Positions 1 through 5,872 of a DNA stretch of 8,553 nt are shown here, in pieces. Every line of letters begins with the position of its first letter. Position 1 is the first letter of the stretch. Source of the DNA: an uncultured Collinsella sp. (GTDB lineage Bacteria > Actinomycetota > Coriobacteriia > Coriobacteriales > Coriobacteriaceae). The notes under the pieces were generated by a model that saw only the letters and a list, made by a program, of their open reading frames with translations, had not been told where the DNA came from and did no database searches. The stretch covers positions 1 to 8,553 of the forward strand of contig CABSMB010000037.1 in NCBI GenBank assembly GCA_902478705.1, read 5' to 3'. A program made the position numbers and the translations under genes.

Positions 1-778
1 AGCCACTTTGGAGCTCAACGAAGCTCCCAAGTCGACAACCGAAGAAGCCGCTGACCAGCCCGAGACGTCTGCGTTCCAAAACAGCGATGTCTTTGGCGAC
101 GAGGCCGAGGACGATCAACCCAACGATCAAGACACCACCGAGTCGACACCGGAGCCCGAGACGCCGCAGCCCGCCATCTCGCTCACGGTCGTCTATGACC
201 CCGAGAACGCCAACGCCGGCATCACCACCATGGCCTCCACGCCCATCGAGGCAAAGTCGAGCGTCGAGAACGAGAACGCGACGCAGGTTGAGGTTGAAAC
301 CTCAGCTGCAGACGCGCCCATCACCGTGGAGCCCGCAGATTCCACGACCAAGCCGGAAACGACGCCGGAGCCCACACCCGTCATCGAATCCGTGCCCACT
401 TCTGCTTGCGGCCAAATTCCCGCACCGGCATCGTCTCCGGCCCCCGCTGCAGCACCGGCCCCCGCACCCGCAGCACCGACCATCCCCGAGGACTTCCCCA
501 TCGATTTCGCAACCGAGGTCTTCTGCCCCGGCCCGCTTCTGCACCAGCTGTCGACCTATCTCCCCTACGGCGCCGACACGCTCGGCATCGTCGGCGAGTA
601 CTACTGGATCGCCCGCGAGCGCGGTACCATCGAGGCCGCACGAAACCGCGCAAGCTTCCCCCTGCGCTACACGCAGGCCGGCGAGCGCCACGAAGTCACC
701 GTGCGCATCCGCCGCAACACCGCCGGCGGTCTCGGAGCCGCCTGGACCATCGATAAAGTCGAAGAACCCGAGCAGTAA
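1..778 (+). CDS. Unrecognised Pro/Ala/Glu/Thr-rich protein, 3' part (5' end outside window)
   Basis: The reading frame is open from the left edge (first full codon at position 2) to TAA at 776-778, giving 258 visible residues; a TTG at 8 is in frame, but nothing supports it as the start, so I treat the gene as 5'-truncated. About the first 160 residues are low complexity, rich in Glu, Thr, Pro, Ala and Asp, ending in a Pro-Ala run (about 421-480) typical of a flexible linker. The last 95 or so residues look folded: a helical part containing LLHQLSTYLPYGADTLG, then YYWIARERG, then alternating strand-like segments (SFPLRYT, HEVTVRIRR) ending near AAWTIDKV. No signal peptide or membrane segment is visible, but the N-terminus is missing. 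I do not recognise the family. A strong terminator follows directly, so it is the last gene of its transcript. Confidence 0.75.
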   Translation, partial: ATLELNEAPKSTTEEAADQPETSAFQNSDVFGDEAEDDQPNDQDTTESTPEPETPQPAISLTVVYDPENANAGITTMASTPIEAKSSVENENATQVEVETSAADAPITVEPADSTTKPETTPEPTPVIESVPTSACGQIPAPASSPAPAAAPAPAPAAPTIPEDFPIDFATEVFCPGPLLHQLSTYLPYGADTLGIVGEYYWIARERGTIEAARNRASFPLRYTQAGERHEVTVRIRRNTAGGLGAAWTIDKVEEPEQ

Positions 779-782
779 CGAC

Positions 783-820
783 AAACGGCTCAAATCCAAA
801 TCAGGATTTGAGCCGTTTTT
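783..820 (+). terminator. Strong intrinsic terminator after the first gene
   Basis: A perfect 15-bp stem (783-797 with 804-818) has a 6-nt loop (aaatca) and runs into TTTTT at 816-820. It starts 4 nt after the TAA of the upstream plus-strand gene. The lower stem is A/T and the middle GC-rich; the 5' A-run also gives a T-tract when read on the minus strand, so it may stop transcription from both sides. Confidence 0.93.
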
Positions 821-847
821 ATTTGTTGATGTTGCGAAACCAACAGC

Positions 848-952
848 GAGCGGGTCGCAAGTGCCCCAGGTTGGCGTGAAAGAGGAGCGACGCGTACTTC
901 GGTACGCGAAGCGACGGCTTGAACGGCAAGACGGGGTGTTTGCGGCCCGCGC
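848..952. repeat. Long imperfect palindrome with UUCG loop, possible dispersed intergenic element
   Basis: Two arms of about 50 nt (848-897 and 902-952) are imperfect reverse complements around the centre TTCG (898-901). The inner 7 bp (CGCGTAC/GTACGCG) are perfect and close a C(UUCG)G tetraloop, a very stable RNA cap. The outer arm (cgggtcgcaa against ttgcggcccg, then a CCCC/GGGG core) also pairs well, while the middle has mismatches and a one-base slip. It lies between convergent genes and is not coding. It could be a REP-like element, a structured RNA end or a decayed palindrome; no second copy is in this window. Confidence 0.5.
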
Positions 953-963
953 AGCGTCGAGCA

Positions 964-990
964 GTTACGCGGTTTGGAAAACCGCGTAAC
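964..990 (-). terminator. GC-rich hairpin just after ettA, terminator-like but without a U-tract
   Basis: A perfect 12-bp stem, GTTACGCGGTTT (964-975) with its complement (979-990), has a 3-nt loop. It begins 3 nt beyond the ettA stop codon on the minus strand. No T-run follows in that direction (it continues TGCTCGACG), so it is not a classical intrinsic terminator. It may protect the mRNA 3' end or act with another factor. Confidence 0.55.
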
Positions 991-993
991 GAT

Positions 994-2673
994 CTAGTCG
1001 CGCGTCAGCTTGCGGTGGATACGATGCGGTTGGGCTGCGTCCTCGCCCAGGCGCTCGATACGGTTGGCCTGATAGGCCTCGAAGTTGCCCTCGAACCAAT
1101 ACCAGTTGCCCGGATTCTCGTCGGTGCCCTCCCACGCCAGAATGTGCGTGGCGACGCGGTCCAGGAACATACGATCGTGGCTAATGACCACCGAGCAGCC
1201 CGGGAACTCGAGCAGCGCCGCTTCGAGCGAGGACAGCGTCTCGACGTCGAGGTCGTTCGTGGGCTCGTCGAGGAGCAGCAAGTTGCCGCCCTGCTTGAGC
1301 GTAAGCGCCAAGTTCAGACGGTTGCGCTCGCCACCGGAAAGTACGCCAGCGCGCTTCTGCTGGTCCTGGCCCTTAAAGCCAAAGCTCGCCACATAAGCGC
1401 GGCTCGGAACCTCGGTCTCGCCGACCATCATGTGGTCCAGGCCGTCCGAGACGACCTCCCACAGGTTCTTATCGGGGTCGATGCCGGAACGGTTCTGGTC
1501 GACGTAAGAAATCTTGACGGTCTCGCCCACCTCGAGCTCGCCCGAAGTCAGCGGCTCCAGACCCACAATCGTCTTGAACAGCGTGGTCTTACCGACACCG
1601 TTGGGGCCGATGACGCCCACGATGCCGTTGCGCGGCAGGGTGAACGAAAGGTCATCGATGAGCACGCGGCCATCGAACTCCTTGTGCAGGTGATGAGCCT
1701 CGAGCACCTTGTTGCCCAAACGCGGGCCCACAGGAATGCGGATGTCGGTCCAGTCGAGCTTCTGGCTTGCGCGAGCCTCGGCCTCCATCTCCTCGTAGCG
1801 AGCCAGACGGGCCTTGTTCTTGGCCTGGCGAGCCTTGGGCGAGCTGCGTACCCACTCGAGCTCAGCCTCCATGCGCTTGGCGAGCTTGGCGTCGCGGTTG
1901 CCCTGCGCCTCGATACGGGCGGCCTTGGTCTCCAGATACGTGGAGTAGTTGCCCTTGTAGGGATAAAGGTGACCGCGGTCGACCTCGCAGATCCACTCGG
2001 CAACGTTATCCAGGAAGTAGCGATCGTGTGTGACGGCAAGCACCGCGCCCTGGTAGTTGTGCAGGAAGTGCTCGAGCCAAAGGATCGACTCGGCGTCCAG
2101 GTGGTTCGTGGGCTCGTCGAGCAGCAGCAGGTCGGGAGCCTCGAGCAGCAGCTTGCACAGGGCCACGCGGCGGCGCTCGCCGCCAGAGAGCACGTTGACC
2201 GGCATGTCGGAATCGGGCAGCTGCAGGGCGTCCATGGCCTGGCCGAGCTTGGAATCGATATCCCAGCCGTCGGCGGCGTCAATCTCGTCCTGGAGCTTGC
2301 CCATCTCGGCCATGAGGGCGTCCATGTCGCAATCCGGGTCGCACATCTCCTCGCCGATCTTATTGAAGCGATCGACCTTGGCGATCATGTCGCCAAATGC
2401 CATGCGCACGTTCTCGATGACGGTCTTGTCGTCGTCGAGCGGCGGCTCCTGCTGCAGGATGCCCACGGTGTAGCCGGGGGTGAGTCTGGCATCACCGTTG
2501 GAGACCTCCTCGATGCCGGCCATGATCTTGAGCAGGGTCGACTTGCCCATGCCGTTGGGACCCACAACGCCGATCTTGGCACCGGGGTAGAAGCTCAGGG
2601 TCACGTCGTCAAGGATTACCTTGTCGCCATGGGCCTTACGAGCCTGATACATCTGGTAGATAAACTCCGCCAT
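994..2673 (-). CDS. ettA: EttA, energy-dependent translational throttle ABC-F ATPase
   Basis: This 559-residue protein has two ABC ATPase domains and no membrane segments, and matches the usual EttA length (about 555). Domain 1 shows Walker A GPNGMGKST at 38-46, signature LSGGE at 162-166, Walker B LLLLDEPTNHLD at 182-193 and switch His 216. The charged stretch around 95-150 fits the EttA arm insertion. A basic, helical linker at about 245-305 is the tRNA-contact (PtIM) region. Domain 2 has Walker A GPNGVGKTT at 356-364, LSGGE at 445-449, LLLLDEPTNDLD at 465-476 and His 499. In the known family EttA binds the ribosomal E site and gates the first elongation steps according to ATP/ADP ratio. 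The ATG at 2671-2673 has an AAAGGA-type site about 12 nt upstream. It follows sdpRI in the same direction but is separated by a terminator, so it is probably transcribed alone. Confidence 0.96.
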   Translation of the reverse strand: MAEFIYQMYQARKAHGDKVILDDVTLSFYPGAKIGVVGPNGMGKSTLLKIMAGIEEVSNGDARLTPGYTVGILQQEPPLDDDKTVIENVRMAFGDMIAKVDRFNKIGEEMCDPDCDMDALMAEMGKLQDEIDAADGWDIDSKLGQAMDALQLPDSDMPVNVLSGGERRRVALCKLLLEAPDLLLLDEPTNHLDAESILWLEHFLHNYQGAVLAVTHDRYFLDNVAEWICEVDRGHLYPYKGNYSTYLETKAARIEAQGNRDAKLAKRMEAELEWVRSSPKARQAKNKARLARYEEMEAEARASQKLDWTDIRIPVGPRLGNKVLEAHHLHKEFDGRVLIDDLSFTLPRNGIVGVIGPNGVGKTTLFKTIVGLEPLTSGELEVGETVKISYVDQNRSGIDPDKNLWEVVSDGLDHMMVGETEVPSRAYVASFGFKGQDQQKRAGVLSGGERNRLNLALTLKQGGNLLLLDEPTNDLDVETLSSLEAALLEFPGCSVVISHDRMFLDRVATHILAWEGTDENPGNWYWFEGNFEAYQANRIERLGEDAAQPHRIHRKLTRD

Positions 2674-2764
2674 TTGTCTGTTTTATCCTTTCTACCTGTT
2701 GTTTCCCTATTCTTGATTCGCTCTAGTGGAAACGAAATGAGAAAACTAGCTCTGAAACTTAACG

Positions 2765-2791
2765 AAAAAGGGGCATGGTTGCCCATACCCC
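2765..2791 (-). terminator. Intrinsic terminator of the sdpRI transcript
   Basis: On the minus strand, GGGGTATGG (2791-2783) pairs with CCATGCCCC (2778-2770) including one U-G wobble, with a GCAA tetraloop and TTTTT right after (2769-2765). It lies 67 nt past the sdpI stop and about 90 nt before the ettA start, separating the two units. A weaker 5-bp hairpin (2802-2806 with 2815-2819) precedes it. Confidence 0.88.
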
Positions 2792-2857
2792 CTAATACTA
2801 CCTGGGAAAAATCCCCCAGAACATACCATGAACTGCGTACGCTAGTTTTCCGCAACC

Positions 2858-3562
2858 TTAACGAGCGGCTCGCTGCGATTTGCGCCACAGCAGATACGAG
2901 TAGACGTAGACGGCTCCGACCGAACCAAACGCCAGAACCGCAATCACTGCGGCGACGACTTCACTCGAAAGCACGCTGCCCGCCACGCCCATCACAATCA
3001 GGCCAACACCCAGCACCATAAAGCAGGCACCGCCAAAGCGCTGCGTACGGCGCCAGTTCTCGGGATCGGCAAGTGCCCAGGGCGTCTTGATACCGAGCGT
3101 ATAGTTCTGCTTCACACGCGGCAAGTAGTTGCCTACGCCGATGAACAGCAAACCGATAGCACCGGAAATCAGCACGTTGACCGAACCGACCGCCGGCACC
3201 ACGCCCCAGACCGTAAGCTCACCCAACCAGCTTACGGCACACATGAACAAGGTGAAGGCGATTACGAAGCCCTGGTAGAACTTGCCCGAGGTTCGATATG
3301 CCTCACCTTTGGGGTCGATACGCGGCACCACGCAGAACATTGCGAGAAGCGCCAGAGGCAGCACGCCGAGCGCGGAGGCCATCCAGCTAGGACCCCAACC
3401 GTCGACGGCGCCGTTCGCGCCCCAGTGCGTGGGAATCTGCGCAGGCAAGCTCGGCATCACCATGAGGTGCGCTACGACATTGGCGACGCACAGAGCGACC
3501 AGCGCAATCCACACGCGCGACGATACCCCCGTGGGGTGAATGCCCTTGTTTTCGTTATTCAT
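2858..3562 (-). CDS. sdpI: SdpI family membrane immunity/signalling protein (DUF1648)
   Basis: This 234-residue protein has about six hydrophobic segments (roughly 16-36, 60-80, 95-113, 128-144, 178-197 and 201-224). Between the first two is the DUF1648 signature, PSLPAQIPTHWGANGAVDGW at 37-56, and in the middle the SdpI hallmark GNYLPRVKQNYTLGIKTPW at 144-162. In Bacillus subtilis SdpI gives immunity to the SdpC peptide and sequesters the repressor SdpR at the membrane. The start is ATG 3560-3562, which overlaps the sdpR stop by 8 nt and has AGGTGA 5 nt upstream; a GTG at 3569-3571 would lie on top of that site and is less likely. The tight overlap implies translational coupling. No toxin gene is nearby, so its partner, if any, is unknown. 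Confidence 0.9.
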   Translation of the reverse strand: MNNENKGIHPTGVSSRVWIALVALCVANVVAHLMVMPSLPAQIPTHWGANGAVDGWGPSWMASALGVLPLALLAMFCVVPRIDPKGEAYRTSGKFYQGFVIAFTLFMCAVSWLGELTVWGVVPAVGSVNVLISGAIGLLFIGVGNYLPRVKQNYTLGIKTPWALADPENWRRTQRFGGACFMVLGVGLIVMGVAGSVLSSEVVAAVIAVLAFGSVGAVYVYSYLLWRKSQRAAR

Positions 3563-3833
3563 CCTTATCACCTTCAGTGTTTGTAAAGCCCATAAACCAA
3601 CCGATCAAGTCCTGCATGACGGTGGTATTTAAGCTGTAAACGATGTTTTGGCCATGACGTTCGTCGGTCACCAACCCGGCGTTTTTGAGCGTCGCCAAGT
3701 GATGGCTCAATGACGGCTTGCTGATGTCAAAATGCTCGGCAAGCTCCCCGGCCGTGCAATTGCCCTCGCGCAGCAGTTCCAAAATACGCCGCCGCGTAGG
3801 ATCGGCCAGCGCTTTAAAACCCTCTCCCGGCAT
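3555..3833 (-). CDS. sdpR: SdpR-type ArsR family transcriptional repressor
   Basis: This is a 92-residue winged-helix regulator. FKALADPTRRRILELL (6-21) is the usual ArsR N-terminal helix, and the helix-turn-helix spans about 26-51, with recognition helix SKPSLSHHLATLKNAGL. The wing is at 56-67 and the tail NTTVMQDLIGWFMGF at 69-83 closely resembles Bacillus SdpR. No cysteine metal-sensing motif of the ArsR/SmtB type is present, which agrees with SdpR rather than a metal sensor. I chose ATG 3831-3833 because a full AGGAGGT site (3837-3843) precedes it; an in-frame GTG at 3867-3869 would put that site inside the gene and lies within the predicted -10 box. It is the first gene of the sdpRI operon, divergent from tcdA, and probably represses itself. 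Confidence 0.92.
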   Translation of the reverse strand: MPGEGFKALADPTRRRILELLREGNCTAGELAEHFDISKPSLSHHLATLKNAGLVTDERHGQNIVYSLNTTVMQDLIGWFMGFTNTEGDKDE

Positions 3834-3836
3834 AGG

Positions 3837-3843
3837 ACCTCCT
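3837..3843 (-). promoter_or_regulatory. Ribosome binding site fixing the sdpR start
   Basis: AGGAGGT on the minus strand, 3 nt before ATG 3833, is fully complementary to the 16S rRNA 3' end. The spacing is slightly short but the strength of the match decides against the upstream GTG. Confidence 0.8.
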
Positions 3844-3867
3844 CTCAGTATTTCGCTCGACGCGCAC

Positions 3868-3896
3868 ACTATACTCGATATTTAGATGTTTGTCTA
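3868..3896 (-). promoter_or_regulatory. Sigma-70-type promoter of sdpRI
   Basis: On the minus strand, -35 TAGACA (3896-3891) and -10 TATAGT (3873-3868) each match consensus at 5 of 6 positions, with an ideal 17-bp spacer. The predicted transcript starts near 3861 and leaves a leader of about 28 nt before the sdpR ATG. Confidence 0.82.
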
Positions 3897-3905
3897 ACTA
3901 TCTAA
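3882..3905. promoter_or_regulatory. Probable SdpR operator: overlapping inverted repeats on the -35 box
   Basis: Two nested inverted repeats share one left arm: TTAGA-N6-TCTAA (3882-3897) and TTAGAT-N12-ATCTAA (3882-3887 with 3900-3905). They cover the -35 box and part of the spacer of the sdpRI promoter, where a dimeric ArsR-family repressor would block RNA polymerase. The binding protein is inferred, not shown. Confidence 0.6.
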
Positions 3906-3939
3906 TCACATTGTTTCAAACCGTACCAAAGTAAACGCC

Positions 3940-3968
3940 ATCGCAACCTATGGGCACTTACCTATAAT
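3940..3968 (+). promoter_or_regulatory. Possible promoter of tcdA-tatD
   Basis: A perfect -10 TATAAT sits at 3963-3968, 44 nt before the tcdA ATG. The -35 is weak (ATCGCA at 3940-3945 with 17-bp spacing, or TCGCAA one base on). It is divergent from the sdpRI promoter about 70 bp away. Confidence 0.5.
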
Positions 3969-4001
3969 GGCGATAGCTAAAACACGATTCGCTTCCCCAT
4001 C

Positions 4002-4006
4002 GGAGG
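4002..4006 (+). promoter_or_regulatory. Ribosome binding site fixing the tcdA start
   Basis: GGAGG lies 6 nt before ATG 4013. The ATG at 4007 directly abuts it and could not use it, so translation most likely starts at 4013. Confidence 0.8.
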
Positions 4007-4012
4007 ATGTTT

Positions 4013-4807
4013 ATGACCGAAACCGCTGCCGCTCTCGTCGAGACGCGCGATACCAAGCTCGAGATCATCATGGGCCGAGAGGCACTCGATAAGCTCGCCA
4101 ACGCCACGGTGCTGGTGCTCGGCTGCGGAGGCGTAGGCTCCAACTGCTGCGAGGCACTTGCCCGCGGCGGCATTGGTCATTTCGTCATTCTTGACAAGGA
4201 CATCATCGCTCCAAGCAATATCAATCGCCAGGCCATCGCCTTTCACAGCACCGTCGGCAAGCGAAAAGTGGACGTGATGGAAGCCATGATCCACGATATC
4301 AATCCCGCCGCCACCGTTATCAAGCGCACCGAATACCTGCTCAGCGACAACATCGACGAGTTCTTTGCGAGCGTTTTTGAGCAGACGGGCGGCAAGCTCG
4401 ACTACGTCGTCGACGCCATCGACACCATCTCGGCCAAGCTCACCATTGCCAAATATGCTCAGGACCACGAGATTCGTTTGGTTAGCTCCATGGGCGGGGC
4501 CAACAAACTCCATCCCGAGTGCCTCCGCTTTGCCGACATTTTCGATACGGTACGTGACCCCATGAGCCGCATTATGCGCAAAGAATGTAAGAAGCGCGGA
4601 ATCAAAAGCCTGCACGTGCTGTTTAGCTGCGAGGAATCGGTTAAGACCCAACCCCGCGACCCTTCCAACATCCACGAGCGTACCGAGTTGGGTACCGCCA
4701 GCTTTATGCCGCCCATCATGGGTCAGATGATTGCCGGCGAGGTTATCCGCCAGATCAGCGGGCGCGGCACCGAGCGCGTGCGCGCCGACGGCCAACGCCT
4801 GGACTAA
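4013..4807 (+). CDS. tcdA: TcdA, tRNA threonylcarbamoyladenosine dehydratase (ThiF/E1-like)
   Basis: This 264-residue protein has the ThiF/MoeB/E1 adenylation fold. The nucleotide loop is VLGCGGVGSN (35-44), followed by ILDKDIIAPSNINRQ (59-73), which holds the acidic and Asn-x-x-Arg residues for ATP, and VVDAIDT (132-138) near the adenylate site. The later VLFSCEES and GTASFMPPIMGQMIAGEVI blocks match the TcdA/YgdL subgroup rather than MoeB or ThiF; no Cys-x-x-Cys zinc pairs are seen. TcdA uses ATP to cyclise the t6A at tRNA position 37 into ct6A, which improves decoding of ANN codons. Start ATG 4013 is chosen from the GGAGG spacing. It is the first gene of a two-gene unit with tatD, 14 nt downstream, and divergent from sdpR. 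Confidence 0.88.
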   Translation: MTETAAALVETRDTKLEIIMGREALDKLANATVLVLGCGGVGSNCCEALARGGIGHFVILDKDIIAPSNINRQAIAFHSTVGKRKVDVMEAMIHDINPAATVIKRTEYLLSDNIDEFFASVFEQTGGKLDYVVDAIDTISAKLTIAKYAQDHEIRLVSSMGGANKLHPECLRFADIFDTVRDPMSRIMRKECKKRGIKSLHVLFSCEESVKTQPRDPSNIHERTELGTASFMPPIMGQMIAGEVIRQISGRGTERVRADGQRLD

Positions 4808-4821
4808 CAGGATGTCCTGCG

Positions 4822-5604
4822 ATGGAACCGCAATTCTTTGACACGCATTGTCATCTTGATTTGATGCTCGGCCCCGATGCTGCAGCCAGTGAGTCGGCGG
4901 CGTTGGGTCTGGGGCTCTTTGACTGCGGGGTCGACCCGCGCGACTTCGCGGCAGCAAAAAAGCGGGCCAGCCGCTACCCAAACATTATCGCGGGCGCCGG
5001 CCTCCATCCCTGGTGGATCGCCGACGGTCGATGCGGTCCTGCCGAAGTCGATCTGCTTTGCGAAGTTGCTGCCCAAGAGCGCTACATCGGCGAGGTGGGA
5101 CTCGACTTTTCCGCGCGCTTTGCTGGAAGCGAACCGCTACAAATACAGGCATTTGACCGGCTCTGCGACTCACTCGTGCAGCGTTCTCTTGCCGGGCGCG
5201 TGATATCAATTCACGCCGTTCGTTCGGCAGGAACCGTACTGGACGTCCTCGAATCGCATGGACTACTCATCTCAAACCCCGACTCCCCCGCTATCATCTT
5301 CCACTGGTTTAGCGACGCTTCGGACGAACTCGCGCGCGCGCGTAATGCGGGCTGCTATTTTTCCGTGAACGAGCGTATGCTCGCCACCAAGCGTGGACGC
5401 GAATATGTACGACAGATTCCACTCGACCGTTTACTACTCGAGACCGATGCACCGGCGGAGACAAACACAGAAACAAGCGCACAGTCGCTCATCAGATCGC
5501 TCACATGGACCTCTGAACGCATCGCCTCACTCAAAAACTGTGATACAAAGCGCATCGAATCGGCAGCTTTAACAAATGCACGCTCTGTTTTTGGCCTTCG
5601 CTAA
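4822..5604 (+). CDS. tatD: TatD family metal-dependent hydrolase (putative DNase)
   Basis: This 260-residue TIM-barrel hydrolase has the TatD metal ligands: THCHLD (His 9, His 11), GEVGLDF (Glu 91), SIHAV (His 131), FHWFS (His 161) and LLLETDAPAE (Asp 209). Length is typical of the family. Known members have 3'-5' exonuclease or D-tyrosyl-tRNA deacylase-like activity on nucleic acids; the true substrate here is not visible. The loop after LDFS is somewhat different from E. coli TatD (RFAGSEPLQIQAFDRL in place of the usual sequence with Q-x-x-x-F), so it may belong to a divergent branch. ATG 4822 has AGGA (4809-4812) 9 nt upstream. It is probably cotranscribed with tcdA, and its stop lies only 5 nt before the 219-bp inverted-repeat element. 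Confidence 0.85.
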   Translation: MEPQFFDTHCHLDLMLGPDAAASESAALGLGLFDCGVDPRDFAAAKKRASRYPNIIAGAGLHPWWIADGRCGPAEVDLLCEVAAQERYIGEVGLDFSARFAGSEPLQIQAFDRLCDSLVQRSLAGRVISIHAVRSAGTVLDVLESHGLLISNPDSPAIIFHWFSDASDELARARNAGCYFSVNERMLATKRGREYVRQIPLDRLLLETDAPAETNTETSAQSLIRSLTWTSERIASLKNCDTKRIESAALTNARSVFGLR

Positions 5605-5609
5605 CCCCT

Positions 5610-5828
5610 GTGTGCAAAAAATGCCAAATATGAGTACTGTTGCAAATCTAGTCACATTATTTACGGCAAAATAACATCTTGATAATGCACAGCGGTTCAT
5701 TATCAAGATGCTTAAAATCATTTTTAGCAGGTTTTAATCGCTCGCAGACACCCAACTAGGCTCTCAAAAGCTTGATTTCGCTGCGACTAAATTAGTAACA
5801 GTACTCATATTTGGCATTTTTTGCACAC
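5610..5828. mobile_element. MITE-like 219-bp element with 47-bp terminal inverted repeats
   Basis: The outer 32 bp (5610-5641 and 5797-5828) are perfect reverse complements. The arms continue to 47 bp (5610-5656 and 5782-5828) with 43 matches. The ends are GTGTGCAAAAAATGCC and its complement. The element is about 37% GC by hand count, far below the genes around it, and has no open frame of useful size. It sits between the stops of two convergent genes. No clear target-site duplication is visible, so insertion is inferred. It could also be a large bidirectional terminator or a structured repeat; TTTTTT tracts lie inside both arms when read outwards. Confidence 0.65.
5675..5710. repeat. Nested hairpin inside the 219-bp element
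   Basis: CATCTTGATAATG (5675-5687) is a perfect 13-bp inverted repeat with 5698-5710 around a 10-nt loop (cacagcggtt). It is placed off-centre, nearer the left arm. When the outer arms pair, this would project as a separate stem. Confidence 0.75.
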
Positions 5829-5831
5829 GAG

Positions 5832-5865
5832 GTCCCGGGGAGGCGACAATTCGACTCCCCGGGAC
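5832..5865 (-). terminator. GC-rich hairpin after the PfkB kinase gene
   Basis: GTCCCGGGGAG (5832-5842) pairs perfectly with 5855-5865, and after one mismatch a further CGA/TCG pairing closes a CAAT loop. It lies 7 nt past the kinase stop codon on the minus strand and 3 nt from the inverted-repeat element. No U-tract follows on either strand, so its role as a terminator is likely but not classical. Confidence 0.6.
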
Positions 5866-5872
5866 TGTTCAC

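Noticed and set aside
2723..2749. CTAGT-N17-ACTAG inverted repeat upstream of ettA
   Set aside because: Five-base arms at that spacing are expected by chance, and no clear promoter coincides.
919..3021. Very long plus-strand open frame opposite ettA
   Set aside because: It is the antisense shadow of ettA, caused by GC-rich codon use; it lacks domain features, and the ettA frame carries all ABC motifs.
3939..3974. ATCGC/GCGAT arms flanking the tcdA -10 box
   Set aside because: Only five bases pair at a 25-bp spacing; too weak to call an operator.
3977..4981. Long minus-strand open frame opposite tcdA
   Set aside because: It spans the end of one gene and the start of the next on the other strand, with no recognisable motif; tcdA and tatD explain the region.
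5600..5835. Target-site duplication flanking the 219-bp element
   Set aside because: The bases outside the arms (cccct on the left, gaggt on the right) show no direct repeat, so none is claimed.
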